DNA of 64,000 bases from contig NZ_JAVBHX010000006.1 in assembly GCF_030732065.1 (NCBI RefSeq), positions 124,001-188,000 of the forward strand, given 5' to 3'. Under the pieces are notes generated by a model, which worked only from the letters and a program-made list of their open reading frames with translations, was not told where the DNA came from and did not search any database. This stretch comes from Oceanimonas aquatica (GTDB lineage: Bacteria; Pseudomonadota; Gammaproteobacteria; Enterobacterales; Aeromonadaceae). The translations under genes were made by a program, and so were the position numbers. Shown here one piece after another: positions 26,604 to 36,788 of the stretch; positions within the stretch are counted from its first letter, which is position 1; each line of letters begins with the position of its first letter.

Positions 26604-27200
26604 TTACTTGGTGGAATCGGCGTTGAAGGCATGCAGGCGGTTCATCGCCTTGACCATGCCGTCACTGAATAAAATATCGGTGGCGCGGGCGGCTTCGTCC
26701 ACGGTGGCGTCGAGCAGGGTTTGCTCGGCGGCCGGCGCCTTGGTCAGCACAAAACCGGCCACCCGGGACTTGTCACCCGGGTGACCGATACCGAGCCGCA
26801 GCCGGTAAAAGTTCTTGTTGTTGCCCAGGCTGCTGATGATGTCACGCAGGCCGTTGTGGCCGCCATGGCCACCGCCCTGTTTGAAGCGGGCGGTGCCCGG
26901 CGGCAGATCCAGCTCGTCATGGGCCACCAGAATCGACTCGGGCGGGATCTGGTAAAAATTGGCCAGGGCCGCCACCGCCTTGCCCGAGCGGTTCATAAAG
27001 GTGGCCGGGATCAGCAGACGCACATCGCGGCCGCCAATGCGTACGCGGCCGGTCCAGCCGAAGAACTTGCCTTCTTCCTTGAGCTGGGCGCCGTGCATGC
27101 GGGCCAGTTCGGCCAGATACCAGGCGCCGGCGTTATGCCGGGTGTGGGCGTATTCCGGGCCGGGGTTAGCCAGCCCGACAATGAGTTCGATAGGTTGCAT
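26604..27200 (-). CDS. pth: Peptidyl-tRNA hydrolase Pth
   Basis: Releases peptides from peptidyl-tRNA that drops off the ribosome. The 198 residues contain the catalytic region [17 protein letters not shown] with Asn12 and His22, FMNRSG (about 68-73) and HDELDLPPG (about 94-102). It is the first gene of the pth-ychF pair. Upstream is a 202-bp region shared with the divergent TSUP permease gene; in E. coli a sulfate transporter gene lies between prs and pth, here replaced by an unrelated permease. Confidence 0.96.
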   Translation of the reverse strand: MQPIELIVGLANPGPEYAHTRHNAGAWYLAELARMHGAQLKEEGKFFGWTGRVRIGGRDVRLLIPATFMNRSGKAVAALANFYQIPPESILVAHDELDLPPGTARFKQGGGHGGHNGLRDIISSLGNNKNFYRLRLGIGHPGDKSRVAGFVLTKAPAAEQTLLDATVDEAARATDILFSDGMVKAMNRLHAFNADSTK

Positions 27201-27402
27201 AGCAGAATCGGCCGTTAAAATGACGCCATATTCTAATGAAGCGCGGCGATAATGGCCACCTCAAGGGCCGGATTTGGCATTCTGTTCGCCCAGCGTCGAT
27301 TTCAAATGAATTGTTTACAATCTGTGCTATTATTGTGCATTCAAAAGCGGACCCTTCTGCTTTACCTTGCTTTTCTGCACACGATATTTCACGGAAACCA
27401 CC

Positions 27403-28131
27403 ATGTTTGAACTGTTGGGTTGGTCCCTGCTGGCCGGCGTGGTCAACGCGCTTGCCGGTGGCGGTCTGTTCTTTACCCTGCCGGCGCTGCTGGGCGCCGG
27501 CATTCCCAGCACCGGGGCCGTGGCCACCGCCAGTGTGGCGTCCTGGCCCGGTTATGTGAGCGCCTTCTGGGGCATGCGCAAGCGCCTGCGGGGTGGGCCC
27601 TTGCTGGGTCTGACCGTGACTGGTCTGGCCGGTGGCGGTCTGGGCGCCTTTGCCCTGACCCGGTTTCACGCCGACAACTTCAACTACCTGGTGCCCTGGC
27701 TGTTGCTTGGTGTCAGCCTGCTGTATGGCCGCCAGCTGCTGAGCAGCCAGGGCTTTGAAGGCCCCCTTGCCATGAAGCCCAAAGCCTGGCCGGTACTCTT
27801 GAGTGGCAGTTTTTACGGCGGCTTTTTTGGTGGTGGCCTTGGCGTGCTGCTGATGGCGCTGACCGGTCAGCTGCGCATGGGCTCCAGCCTGCAGCAGCAT
27901 GCGATCAAGCTGTATCTGTCGATGCTGGCGAGTGGCGCCACCATTGTGGTGTATTCCCTGTCGGGGCTGGTGTACTGGCACCAGGCCCTGCTGCTGGCGC
28001 TGGGCTATCTGCTTGGCGGCAAGCTGGGCGCACGGGTGCTGGAATGGATTAAGCCCAAACTGCTGGCCTGGGGCATCGTCGCCTTTGGTGTGGTGTTGAG
28101 CGGATATTATTTTATGCGCTTCTACGGATGA
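27403..28131 (+). CDS. TSUP (TauE/SafE) family membrane permease
   Basis: A 242-residue protein with about seven to eight hydrophobic segments and the two glycine-rich repeats of the TSUP family (AGVVNALAGGGLFFTLPALL near the start and SFYGGFFGGGLGVLLM near 130-145). Such proteins are sulfite, sulfonate or organic-acid exporters; the substrate cannot be read here. The ATG at 27403 begins the first membrane helix; an earlier in-frame TTG lies in the untranslated region. It is the only plus-strand gene inserted between prs and pth, with its own upstream region containing TGCTATTAT, an extended -10 match. Confidence 0.85.
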   Translation: MFELLGWSLLAGVVNALAGGGLFFTLPALLGAGIPSTGAVATASVASWPGYVSAFWGMRKRLRGGPLLGLTVTGLAGGGLGAFALTRFHADNFNYLVPWLLLGVSLLYGRQLLSSQGFEGPLAMKPKAWPVLLSGSFYGGFFGGGLGVLLMALTGQLRMGSSLQQHAIKLYLSMLASGATIVVYSLSGLVYWHQALLLALGYLLGGKLGARVLEWIKPKLLAWGIVAFGVVLSGYYFMRFYG

Positions 28132-28196
28132 TGTGAGGAGTGAGGAGACAGGGGCGAGGTGATTTACTCCTCCCCTCTCACGTTTACCCCTCACCT
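28132..28196. repeat. GTGAGGAGT-type palindrome after the TSUP gene
   Basis: Left arm GTGAGGAGTGAGGAGACAGG (28133-28152) begins at the TSUP stop codon; right arm CTCCTCCCCTCTCACG...CCCCTCACC at 28167-28195. Precedes a separate bidirectional terminator. Confidence 0.7.
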
Positions 28197-28207
28197 TCCA
28201 TCGCCCA

Positions 28208-28236
28208 CAAAAAAGCCCGCTTGCGCGGGCTTTTTG
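28208..28236. terminator. Bidirectional terminator between TSUP gene and prs
   Basis: AAAAAGCCCGC, loop TTGC, GCGGGCTTTTT. It is symmetric and lies between two converging genes, 16 nt from the prs stop. Confidence 0.83.
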
Positions 28237-28251
28237 CTTCATGTTGCGAAC

Positions 28252-29199
28252 TTAGTGTTCGAACATGGCGGAGATGGATTCTTCGTTGCTGATGCGACGA
28301 ATGGCCTCGGCCAGCATGGGGGACAGGGTCAGCTGCTTGACGTTGTCCAGCGCCTGAATTTCCGGGCTCAGGGGCACGGAGTCGGTGATGATGACTTCAT
28401 CGATCACGGAGTCGCGAATGTTTTCAACGGCCTTGCCGGAGAACACGGCGTGGGTGGCGTAGGCAAATACGCGCTTGGCACCGCGCTCTTTCAGGGCTTC
28501 GGCGGCCTTGCACAGGGTGCCGCCGGTATCGATCATGTCGTCGACGATCACGCAGTCACGGCCTTCCACGTCACCGATCAGGTGCATTACCTGAGAGACG
28601 TTGGCGCGGGGGCGACGCTTGTCGATGATGGCAATGTCGGTTTCGTCCAGCAGCTTGGCCACGGCACGGGCACGCACCACGCCACCGATGTCGGGAGAGA
28701 CTACCACGGCGTCCTGCAGACCCTTGGCCTTCATGTCTTCCAGCAGTACCGGAGTACCGAACACATTGTCTACCGGCACGTCAAAGAAGCCCTGAATCTG
28801 CTCGGCGTGCAGATCCACGGTCAGTACCCGATCCACGCCCACGCTGGACAGGAAGTCGGCCACCACCTTGGCGGTGATCGGCACCCGGGCGGAGCGCACG
28901 CGGCGATCCTGACGAGCGTAACCGAAGTAGGGAATGACAGCGGTAATGCGACCGGCAGAAGCACGACGCAGGGCGTCGACCATGACGATCAGTTCCATCA
29001 GGTTGTCGTTGGTGGGCGCACAGGTGGACTGGATGATGAAGACATCGCCGCCGCGTACATTTTCGTTGATTTGCACGCTGATTTCGCCGTCGCTGAAACG
29101 GCCGACATCGGCAGCGCTCAGTTTGATGAAAAGACGATCGGCGATACGTTGGGCGAGTTCCGGCGTTGCATTACCAGCAAACAGCTTCATGTCGGGCAC
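28252..29199 (-). CDS. prs: Ribose-phosphate pyrophosphokinase Prs
   Basis: Makes PRPP from ribose 5-phosphate and ATP for purine, pyrimidine, histidine, tryptophan and NAD synthesis. The 315 residues match E. coli Prs almost throughout, with GRFSDGE, the flexible loop YARQDRRV and the PRPP-binding [11 protein letters not shown]. The start is GTG, giving [10 protein letters not shown] as in E. coli. It is the distal gene of lolB-ispE-prs but has a 283-bp leader with several perfect hairpins and a PurR-like palindrome, suggesting its own regulation. Confidence 0.97.
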   Translation of the reverse strand: MPDMKLFAGNATPELAQRIADRLFIKLSAADVGRFSDGEISVQINENVRGGDVFIIQSTCAPTNDNLMELIVMVDALRRASAGRITAVIPYFGYARQDRRVRSARVPITAKVVADFLSSVGVDRVLTVDLHAEQIQGFFDVPVDNVFGTPVLLEDMKAKGLQDAVVVSPDIGGVVRARAVAKLLDETDIAIIDKRRPRANVSQVMHLIGDVEGRDCVIVDDMIDTGGTLCKAAEALKERGAKRVFAYATHAVFSGKAVENIRDSVIDEVIITDSVPLSPEIQALDNVKQLTLSPMLAEAIRRISNEESISAMFEH

Positions 29200-29262
29200 G
29201 GTTTAAAACCTCGGGGTTGCTTCGTGGGTGGCGAGACTGGACGGGGCCGTGAACCCGTGTCA

Positions 29263-29277
29263 CGAAAATCGTTTTCG
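29263..29277 (-). promoter_or_regulatory. PurR-like palindrome in the prs leader
   Basis: CGAAAA-TCG-TTTTCG, with the extended minus-strand form GCGAAAACGATTTTCG, resembles the PurR operator in its left half but has one extra base in the right half. It lies 64 nt upstream of the prs start. E. coli prs is PurR-controlled, so the placement is sensible; identity is unproven. Confidence 0.35.
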
Positions 29278-29329
29278 CTATCCAGCCCGTTTTCGAAATT
29301 ATTCTGGTTCGGTGCGCCAGTCAGGGGGG

Positions 29330-29394
29330 TTGAGTGAGAGCACTCAACGGTGAGTCGGCCAAGGCCGTGACTTCCTGCCGGCGACCGCCGGCAG
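29330..29394 (-). promoter_or_regulatory. Three consecutive hairpins in the ispE-prs spacer
   Basis: TTGAGTG/CACTCAA (29330-29347), CGGCC/GGCCG (29356-29367) and CTGCCGGC/GCCGGCAG (29375-29394) are perfect stems with 2-4-nt loops. None is followed by a T-run. They lie just upstream of a possible promoter (AATAAT at 29298-29303 on the minus strand) and may structure the ispE 3' end or affect readthrough into prs. Confidence 0.45.
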
Positions 29395-29482
29395 CGAACT
29401 GACCCTTGGGATAAGGGAGAAAACGAGCCCACCCCGTTTTCATGCCATCGCTGCCTGGTCTGTCTTGCTCAATAACGGGTGC

Positions 29483-30313
29483 TTACAGGGCGTCCAGTGC
29501 CGTCAGCAGCGGCGATTGGTTGCAGCCTCTGGCAACAAAACCGAAGGTGCCATCCGGCGCTTTTTTCAGCGTGTTTTCAGCCGCCTCGCGGCTGTCAAAG
29601 GTGCCGAAAATACAGGCGCCGGTGCCCGTCATTCGTGACGGCGCATATTCTAGCAACCAGCTCAGAAGTTTGGCAACCTCGGGGTGTCGCTTTTTGACCA
29701 GCGCCTCGCAGTCGTTTTGCCAGGGTAAAGACAGGCGTTGTTCAAGGCTTAACACCGGGCTGTTACGGGGCAGATCCGGGTCGGTAAAGATGGCCGCCGT
29801 GGCCACTTCCACGCCCGGATTCAGCACCAGATACCAGGGTTCAGGCGGCGCCGCATCGGTGAAAATATCGCCCACGCCCTCGGCAAAGGCGGCGCGGCCA
29901 TGCACAAATACCGGCACATCGGCCCCCAGCTGCAGGCCCAGGGTTGCCAGCTCGTCGGCGGGCACATTCAGCTGCCAGAGCCGGTTCAGTCCCACCAGGG
30001 CAGTGGCGGCATCGCTGGAGCCGCCGCCCAGGCCGCCGCCCATGGGCAGGCGCTTGGTGAGCCGAATGCGCGCGCCCCGAGTGCAGCCGGTGTGGCTTTG
30101 CAGCAGTCGCGCCGCCTTGATGATGAGGTTGTTGTCGGTGGCCACGCCGGGCAGAGCCGGAGACAGGGTGAGCTCATCGGCTTCTTCAAAACTCAGCTCG
30201 TCGCCAAAGTCCACAAACTGAAACAGGGTCTGCAGATCGTGGTAGCCGTTATCGCGGCGGCCAGTAATGTACAGAAACAGATTGAGCTTGGCGGGGGCGG
30301 GCAGGCGTATCAC
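29483..30313 (-). CDS. ispE: 4-diphosphocytidyl-2-C-methyl-D-erythritol kinase IspE
   Basis: GHMP-superfamily kinase of the non-mevalonate isoprenoid pathway. The 276 residues start with the family phrase [16 protein letters not shown] and contain the glycine-rich loop [14 protein letters not shown] (about 92-105) and the C-terminal MTGTGACIF. Two GTG codons are possible; the one at 30313 overlaps the lolB stop as GTGA, has GGGAG 8 nt upstream and aligns with E. coli IspE, so it is preferred to 30328. The lolB-ispE-prs order is as in E. coli. Confidence 0.94.
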   Translation of the reverse strand: MIRLPAPAKLNLFLYITGRRDNGYHDLQTLFQFVDFGDELSFEEADELTLSPALPGVATDNNLIIKAARLLQSHTGCTRGARIRLTKRLPMGGGLGGGSSDAATALVGLNRLWQLNVPADELATLGLQLGADVPVFVHGRAAFAEGVGDIFTDAAPPEPWYLVLNPGVEVATAAIFTDPDLPRNSPVLSLEQRLSLPWQNDCEALVKKRHPEVAKLLSWLLEYAPSRMTGTGACIFGTFDSREAAENTLKKAPDGTFGFVARGCNQSPLLTALDAL

Positions 30314-30888
30314 GGCATCAGCTCCCACCGGCTCACGGCCAGTTTCAGGGTGGTGGTGTCGTGGCTCAGCTCCAGCCGGCTGGGCAGCCAGAGCTCGCCG
30401 ATCTGGGTATAGCCCAGGTAGCGGAGCTGCCAGCCGTGGGCCAGCACCCGGGCCGGGCGGCCGTCTTCGTCAAAGCTGACGGTGGCGGCGTCACCGGGCA
30501 GGCCCTTGATCCAGTCGGCCAGCTGCTCCACCGGCAGATCCCAGCCGGTGAGGGCATACACCAGGTCGCGGGCGTTGGTGGCGGTGTGGCGCTGGCCTTC
30601 ACTGTCGATGAGTTCAATGCGACCGTTGCGACGGCTGAGATCAAATACCCGCTTGCCCACCACATTGGTGAGGTTCAGGCGGTAGTCATCACTGTTCTGG
30701 CGCCAGAACAGGCTCAGGCTGCCGCGCTCATCGGGGGTGATGATGCCGAGCCTGGCGGCCAGCTGCCAGTCATCCAGCTCGGCCAGCTGTTGCTTCTGGG
30801 CTTGCCAGGAGCCGGCCGGTGCCTCTTCGGCCCGGTAGGCACAGCCCGTAACCAGCAACATCCCAAGGCAGATCAATACAGTACGCAC
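30310..30888 (-). CDS. lolB: Outer-membrane lipoprotein receptor LolB
   Basis: Receives lipoproteins from the periplasmic carrier LolA and inserts them in the outer membrane. The 192-residue product has a signal with lipobox LVTGC (Cys16), then the WQLAARLGI and [10 protein letters not shown] strands typical of LolB. It is divergent from hemA across 125 bp and coupled to ispE by a 4-base GTGA overlap. Length is normal. Confidence 0.94.
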   Translation of the reverse strand: MRTVLICLGMLLVTGCAYRAEEAPAGSWQAQKQQLAELDDWQLAARLGIITPDERGSLSLFWRQNSDDYRLNLTNVVGKRVFDLSRRNGRIELIDSEGQRHTATNARDLVYALTGWDLPVEQLADWIKGLPGDAATVSFDEDGRPARVLAHGWQLRYLGYTQIGELWLPSRLELSHDTTTLKLAVSRWELMP

Positions 30889-31013
30889 GGCGACTTCTCC
30901 GCTTTTAAAAGAGGCGGCCAGTATAAGGGCAAGGCCGGTGCCTTTTAAAGATTTGGCCTTTCTCGTACAATAGCCGGCTACACAAAGAACGATGTGAGCC
31001 GCACCAAATCCTC

Positions 31014-32273
31014 ATGAGCCTGCTGGTACTGGGAATCAATCATAAGACAGCGTCCGTCGCCCTGCGCGAGCGGGTGGCGTTTGGCCCTGATCTTGCCCCC
31101 CGGGCACTGCAGGAGCTGATGAACACGCAGGGCGTGGCGGAAAGCGTGATCCTCTCCACCTGTAACCGCACCGAGCTGTATTGCAGCCTGAATGACGACG
31201 GCGACAGTGATGTGGTGCGCCACTGGTTGCAGCAGTTCCACCAGCTGGACGAAGACGAGCTCACCGCCTGCCTGTATCAGCATCAGGGCGAAGAGGCCAT
31301 TCGTCACCTGATGCGGGTGGCCTGCGGCCTCGACTCCCTGGTGCTGGGTGAACCGCAGATACTGGGCCAGATCAAGCAGGCCTACAGTCAGTCGCACCAG
31401 TCCGGCACCCTCAAGGGATTGCTGGAGCGGCTGTTTCAGAAGTCGTTTTCCGTGGCCAAACGGGTGCGCACCGAAACCGATATCGGCGCCAGTGCCGTGT
31501 CCGTGGCCTTTGCCGCAGTTAGCCTGGCCAAGCGCATTTTCTCGGATCTGGGCCGCACCAAGGTGCTGCTGGTGGGCGCCGGCGAAACCGTCGAGCTGGT
31601 GGCGCGCCACCTTAAAGAGCAGTCGGTCACGCGCATGATGGTGGCCAACCGTACCCTGGAGCGGGCCCAGAACCTGGCGCAGGAATTTGAGGCCGAGGTG
31701 ATGACCCTGGAGCAGATACCCGACTTTCTGCCTCAGGCCGACATTGTCATCAGCTCCACCGCCAGTCCATTGCCCATCATCGGCAAGGGCATGGTGGAGC
31801 GGGCGCTCAAGGCCCGCCGGCACAAGCCCATTCTGCTGGTGGATATCGCCGTTCCCCGGGACATCGAGCCCGAGGTGGACGAACTTAACGACGCCTATCT
31901 CTATACCGTGGATGATCTGCAGGGCATCATCGAGCAGAACCTGGAAGCCCGCAAACGGGCCGCCGCCCAGGCCGAGCGCATCATCATGGAAGAGCGGGAT
32001 CAGTTTATGGCCTGGTACCGCTCGTTGCGCTCGGTGGACATGATTCGCGACTACCGGGCCCAGGCCGAAAGCGTGCGCGAGCAGGAGCTGGCCCGGGCGC
32101 TGCAGGCCCTGGCTCAGGGCGACGACGCCACCCAGGTGATGCAGCAGCTGACCCGGCGGCTGACCAACAAGCTTATTCATACCCCCACCCAGGCCCTGAG
32201 CCAGGCCGGCAAGGACGGCGATCAGGACATGCTGGCGGTGCTGTCCCGCACCCTGGGCATCGGCCGGCCCTGA
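31014..32273 (+). CDS. hemA: Glutamyl-tRNA reductase HemA
   Basis: Reduces glutamyl-tRNA to glutamate-1-semialdehyde, the first committed step of tetrapyrrole synthesis. The 419-residue enzyme has the nucleophile Cys50 in STCNRTELY, the NADPH-binding region [14 protein letters not shown] (about 183-196) and a C-terminal dimerisation helix domain. The ribosome site is poor. It begins the hemA-prfA-prmC-sirB1-kdsA run, 24 nt before prfA. Divergent from lolB, with a TACAAT -10-like sequence 43 nt upstream. Confidence 0.97.
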   Translation: MSLLVLGINHKTASVALRERVAFGPDLAPRALQELMNTQGVAESVILSTCNRTELYCSLNDDGDSDVVRHWLQQFHQLDEDELTACLYQHQGEEAIRHLMRVACGLDSLVLGEPQILGQIKQAYSQSHQSGTLKGLLERLFQKSFSVAKRVRTETDIGASAVSVAFAAVSLAKRIFSDLGRTKVLLVGAGETVELVARHLKEQSVTRMMVANRTLERAQNLAQEFEAEVMTLEQIPDFLPQADIVISSTASPLPIIGKGMVERALKARRHKPILLVDIAVPRDIEPEVDELNDAYLYTVDDLQGIIEQNLEARKRAAAQAERIIMEERDQFMAWYRSLRSVDMIRDYRAQAESVREQELARALQALAQGDDATQVMQQLTRRLTNKLIHTPTQALSQAGKDGDQDMLAVLSRTLGIGRP

Positions 32274-32297
32274 GCCGGCATAACGGCGAGACCCTCG

Positions 32298-33383
32298 ATG
32301 AACGAATCCGTACTGAAGAAACTGGAAGGCCTGGAAGAACGCTACCAGGAAGTGCAGGCGCTGCTGGGCGAGGCAACGGTTATCAACAACCAGGAGCAAT
32401 ACCGGGCCCTGACCCGGGAATATGCCCAGCTGGAAGACGTAGTGGCCTGTTTTCAGCGCTACCGCCAGGCCGAGCAAGACCTGGCCGAAGCCCGGGAAAT
32501 GCTGGCCGAAGACGATGCCGAGCTCAAAGCCATGGCCCGGGAAGAGATCGACGCCGCCGAGGCCGCCATCGAGACCCTGAGCCAGGAACTGCAGATTTTA
32601 CTGCTGCCCAAAGACCCGCGAGACGACAACAACTGTTTTCTGGAAATTCGTGCCGGTGCCGGCGGCGACGAGGCCGCCATCTTTGCCGGTGATTTGTTTC
32701 GCATGTACAGCCGCTATGCCGAGACCCAGCGCTGGCGGGTGGAAATCGTCAGCGCCAGCGAGGGCGAGCACGGCGGCTTCAAGGAAATCATCGCCCGCAT
32801 CGAAGGGGCCGGCGTCTATGGCCAGCTCAAGTTCGAGTCCGGCGGCCACCGGGTACAGCGGGTGCCCGAGACCGAATCCCAGGGTCGCATTCATACCTCC
32901 GCCTGCACGGTGGCGGTGATGCCCGAGATCCCCGAGGCCGAGGCCCCGGAGATCAACCCGGCGGATCTGAAGGTGGACACCTTTCGCGCTTCCGGTGCCG
33001 GTGGTCAGCACGTCAACAAGACCGACTCGGCCATTCGCATTACTCATCTGCCCACCGGCATGGTGGTGGAATGCCAGGACGAGCGCTCCCAGCACAAGAA
33101 CCGGGCCAAGGCCATGGCGGTGCTGGCCTCGCGCCTGGCTCAGGCCGAGCAGGACAAGCGCCATGCCGAAGAGCAGAGCGAGCGGCGCAACCTGCTGGGC
33201 AGCGGCGATCGCTCCGATCGCATTCGCACCTACAACTACCCGCAAGGGCGAGTATCGGATCACCGCATCAACCTCACCCTGTACCGGCTGAGCGAAGTGC
33301 TGGAAGGCCAGCTTGAGATGTTGACCCAGCCCATTTTGCAGGAGCACCAGGCCGACCTGCTCGCCGCCCTGGCGGGACAGTAA
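32298..33383 (+). CDS. prfA: Peptide chain release factor 1 PrfA
   Basis: Recognises UAA and UAG stops and triggers hydrolysis at the peptidyl-transferase centre. The 361 residues include the codon-reading PxT tripeptide as PET in [12 protein letters not shown] and the catalytic GGQ in GAGGQHVNK, whose glutamine is methylated by PrmC encoded next door. Its TAA stop overlaps the prmC ATG by one base (TAATG). Length equals E. coli RF1. Confidence 0.97.
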   Translation: MNESVLKKLEGLEERYQEVQALLGEATVINNQEQYRALTREYAQLEDVVACFQRYRQAEQDLAEAREMLAEDDAELKAMAREEIDAAEAAIETLSQELQILLLPKDPRDDNNCFLEIRAGAGGDEAAIFAGDLFRMYSRYAETQRWRVEIVSASEGEHGGFKEIIARIEGAGVYGQLKFESGGHRVQRVPETESQGRIHTSACTVAVMPEIPEAEAPEINPADLKVDTFRASGAGGQHVNKTDSAIRITHLPTGMVVECQDERSQHKNRAKAMAVLASRLAQAEQDKRHAEEQSERRNLLGSGDRSDRIRTYNYPQGRVSDHRINLTLYRLSEVLEGQLEMLTQPILQEHQADLLAALAGQ

Positions 33384-34225
33384 TGCTTCTGAGTGAACTG
33401 CGCGCAGAGCTGCGCGAACAGCTGGCCGGGGGCGAGTCGCCGGCCCTGGATGCCGACGTGTTGCTGTGCCACGTGCTGAACAAGCCGCGCAGCTTTTTGC
33501 TGGCCTGGCCCGAGTACGAGGTGCCTGCGCAACAGCAGGACACGCTTTCGCAACTGGTGGCCCGCCGCCAGGCCGGCGAGCCGGTGGCTCATCTTACCGG
33601 CCAGCGAGAGTTCTGGTCGCTGATGCTGGAAGTATCCCCCGATACCCTGATCCCGAGGCCCGATACCGAGGTGCTGGTCGAAGCTGCGCTGGCGCGTCTG
33701 CCCGAGGGACCAGCGCGAGTGGTGGATCTTGGTACCGGCACCGGCGCCATTGCGCTGTCGCTGAAAAGCGAACGTCCCCTCGATACCGTGCTGGCGGTGG
33801 AATTCAATCTGCAAGCCGCCGCCCTGGCCCGGCGCAATGCCGCGCGCCTGGGGCTTGAGGTGGAGGTGCGGGAAGGTAGCTGGCTGGCGCCCCTGACCGG
33901 GCTCACCTTTGACATGATCGTGTCCAACCCGCCTTATATCGACGCGACCGATCCGCACTTGGCGCAAGGCGATGTGCGCTTCGAGCCGCTGTCGGCATTG
34001 GTGGCTGAGGATCAGGGCCTCGCCGATATTCGCCATATTGCCAGCCGAGCGCCGGCACACCTGGTGGCCGGCGGCTGGCTGCTGGTAGAACACGGCTGGC
34101 AGCAGAGTGAAGCTGTGCAATCCATTTTTATCGACAACGGTTTTGAACAGGTCACCACCCTGCGCGACTATGGCGGGCAGGACAGGGTGACACTGGGCCG
34201 CTGGCCCGGGAGAGAGCATGCTTGA
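33383..34225 (+). CDS. prmC: Release factor glutamine methyltransferase PrmC
   Basis: SAM-dependent enzyme that methylates the GGQ glutamine of RF1 and RF2. The 280 residues contain the SAM-binding VVDLGTGTGAIAL (about 112-124) and the substrate motif NPPY (in IVSNPPYID, about 184-192). It is coupled to prfA by a TAATG overlap and to sirB1 by an 8-base overlap. In E. coli a sirB2 gene follows; here it is absent and sirB1 follows directly. Confidence 0.96.
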   Translation: MLLSELRAELREQLAGGESPALDADVLLCHVLNKPRSFLLAWPEYEVPAQQQDTLSQLVARRQAGEPVAHLTGQREFWSLMLEVSPDTLIPRPDTEVLVEAALARLPEGPARVVDLGTGTGAIALSLKSERPLDTVLAVEFNLQAAALARRNAARLGLEVEVREGSWLAPLTGLTFDMIVSNPPYIDATDPHLAQGDVRFEPLSALVAEDQGLADIRHIASRAPAHLVAGGWLLVEHGWQQSEAVQSIFIDNGFEQVTTLRDYGGQDRVTLGRWPGREHA

Positions 34226-35024
34226 AAGCAATATCAGTGCGCGCTGGCAGAGCGAGGAACCCCTCGATCTGATGACCCTGGCGCTGGACGTGGTGGAAAG
34301 CCTGGCGGGTCTGAAGGCCCGGGACGAGGCCGAGCGGGAACTGTTCGCCCTCGAGCGGGCCCTGGCCGAGGAGCTGGAAGGCATGGTGATGCCCCTGCAC
34401 CTGCTGCCCTGCCTGTATCAGGGCCTGGGCCTTGCCGGGGACAGCGAGACCTTTTTCTCCATCGATAATTGCCTGATGAACCGGGTACTGGCGCGGCGGG
34501 AAGGCATTCCGGTGAGCCTGGGCATTTTGCTTATTCACTTGTGCCGGCGCTTTGGCGTAGAAGCCGAGGGCATCTGCTTTCCCGGTCACTTTCTGGTGCG
34601 GGTCTTCTCGGAAGAAGAGGGGGCCGTTATCGATCCCTTTACCGGCCGGCAGCTGTCCCGTAATGAAATCGAGCAGTTGCTGCGGGGCGCGCAGGGCAAT
34701 CTGGCCCGGCTGACGCCGCAGCATCTCAAGGGCGCCGATGATGCGGACATCCTGGCGCGGCTGCTGAACGTGACCAAGGCGGCCTTTATCAACGACCAGC
34801 AGTTTGGCAAGGCGCTGGCCTGCAGCGAACTGCTGCTGCGGCTCAAGCCCGACTGCCCCTTTGAACGGCGGGACAGGGGCTTTTTGTATGAGCAGCTGGA
34901 CTGCGGACAACTGGCCGCCGACGACTTTGAATTCTTTATTGAGCACTGCCCGGACGATCCCATCGCCGACGTGCTGAAAGCCCAGATAGCGGGCCTCGAT
35001 CTGAGCCCCAAAATCCTCCACTAA
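34218..35024 (+). CDS. sirB1: SirB1-family transglutaminase-like/TPR protein
   Basis: A 268-residue protein of the SirB1 (YchA) family: an N-terminal transglutaminase-like domain of the UPF0162 type (MNRVLARREGIPVSLGILL near 91-109, with FPGHFLVRV) and C-terminal TPR-like helices. The biochemical role is unknown. It overlaps prmC by eight bases and lies 9 nt before kdsA. The neighbouring sirB2 membrane gene found in enterics is missing. Confidence 0.9.
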   Translation: MLESNISARWQSEEPLDLMTLALDVVESLAGLKARDEAERELFALERALAEELEGMVMPLHLLPCLYQGLGLAGDSETFFSIDNCLMNRVLARREGIPVSLGILLIHLCRRFGVEAEGICFPGHFLVRVFSEEEGAVIDPFTGRQLSRNEIEQLLRGAQGNLARLTPQHLKGADDADILARLLNVTKAAFINDQQFGKALACSELLLRLKPDCPFERRDRGFLYEQLDCGQLAADDFEFFIEHCPDDPIADVLKAQIAGLDLSPKILH

Positions 35025-35879
<855 letters not shown>

Positions 35880-35985
35880 TCCTCTTCACAACCCCACCCT
35901 GACCCTCCCCTTGAAAAGGGGAGGGAATAAAGCGCGCCTTCCTTTTATGCACCTCTCCCCTGCCAAGGGGTAGGCTGTGAAGGAG
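35880..35985. repeat. MITE-like palindrome between kdsA and slipin gene
   Basis: Imperfect terminal inverted repeats TCCTCTTCACAACC (from 35880) and GGCTGTGAAGGAGA (to 35985) flank an internal perfect stem CCCTCCCCTT/AAGGGGAGGG (35904-35925) and a second one CTCCCCTGCCAAGGGG near 35954-35969. It starts directly at the kdsA stop codon. Confidence 0.65.
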
Positions 35986-35987
35986 AC

Positions 35988-36788
35988 TCACGTCATTTGC
36001 GTGGGTGCTTCGGGATCTTCCGGGGGCTCGTCTGCGATCATTTTCTGCAGGATCTTGCCCAGCTCCATGGGCAGGGGGAATACCACTATTTTGCTGTTAT
36101 CGCTGCTGATTTCGGTGAGGGTTTGCAGGTAACGCAGCTGAATCGCCTCCGGCTGCTGGCCCAGCATGCGGGCCGCCTCCAGCAGTTGTTTCGACGCCTC
36201 CAGCTCACCGGTGGCATGGATCACCTTGGCCCGGCGGGAGCGCTCTGCTTCGGCCTGGCGGGCAATGGCCCGGATCATGGATTCGTCCAGATCCACGTGC
36301 TTGATCTCTACCGCCGTTACCTTGATCCCCCAGCCGTCGGTACTTTGATCGAGAATGCGCTGCAGATCCGCGTTCAGGGTGTCCCGGGCCGAGAGGATCT
36401 CGTCCAGCTCGTGCTGACCGAGCACGGATCGCATGGTGGTCTGGGCCAGCTGGCTGGTAGCTTCCAGGTAATTCTCCACGTTGATGATCGCCTTTTGCGG
36501 ATCCAGCACGCGAAAATACAGCACGGCGTTCACCCGCACGGTGACGTTGTCTTTGGAGATCAGATCCTGGGAGGGCACATCCATGGTCACGATCCGCAGA
36601 TCCACCCGCACCATTTGCTGCACAAAGGGGATCAGAATAATAAAGCCCGGCCCCTTGACCCTGTAAAAGCGGCCCAGCAGAAACACCACGCCCCGCTCAT
36701 ATTCCCGCAGAATGCGGAACATGCTGGCAAACAGCATGACCACCAGAATGACGATCAGCAGCTGAAAATAAAGTAGGTCGATGATCAT
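35988..36788 (-). CDS. Slipin (SPFH/stomatin-like) membrane protein
   Basis: A 266-residue protein with one N-terminal membrane helix (about 3-25) and an SPFH/band-7 domain ([20 protein letters not shown] through [17 protein letters not shown]) followed by a coiled coil. It belongs to the slipin subgroup that pairs with NfeD1b proteases. Its ATG overlaps the nfeD stop by four bases (ATGA). The pair probably acts in membrane microdomains or membrane-protein quality control, from family knowledge. The C-terminal tail is Pro/Glu rich. Confidence 0.9.
   Translation of the reverse strand: MIIDLLYFQLLIVILVVMLFASMFRILREYERGVVFLLGRFYRVKGPGFIILIPFVQQMVRVDLRIVTMDVPSQDLISKDNVTVRVNAVLYFRVLDPQKAIINVENYLEATSQLAQTTMRSVLGQHELDEILSARDTLNADLQRILDQSTDGWGIKVTAVEIKHVDLDESMIRAIARQAEAERSRRAKVIHATGELEASKQLLEAARMLGQQPEAIQLRYLQTLTEISSDNSKIVVFPLPMELGKILQKMIADEPPEDPEAPTQMT

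Noticed and set aside
27300-27340. ATTGTTTACAAT palindrome upstream of the TSUP gene as an operator
   Set aside because: It overlaps AT-rich promoter-like sequence and matches no clear regulator motif; noted only as part of the promoter region.
30978-32477. A 499-codon minus-strand frame opposite hemA
   Set aside because: Shadow of hemA and prfA; Gly/His/Leu-rich with no recognisable family.
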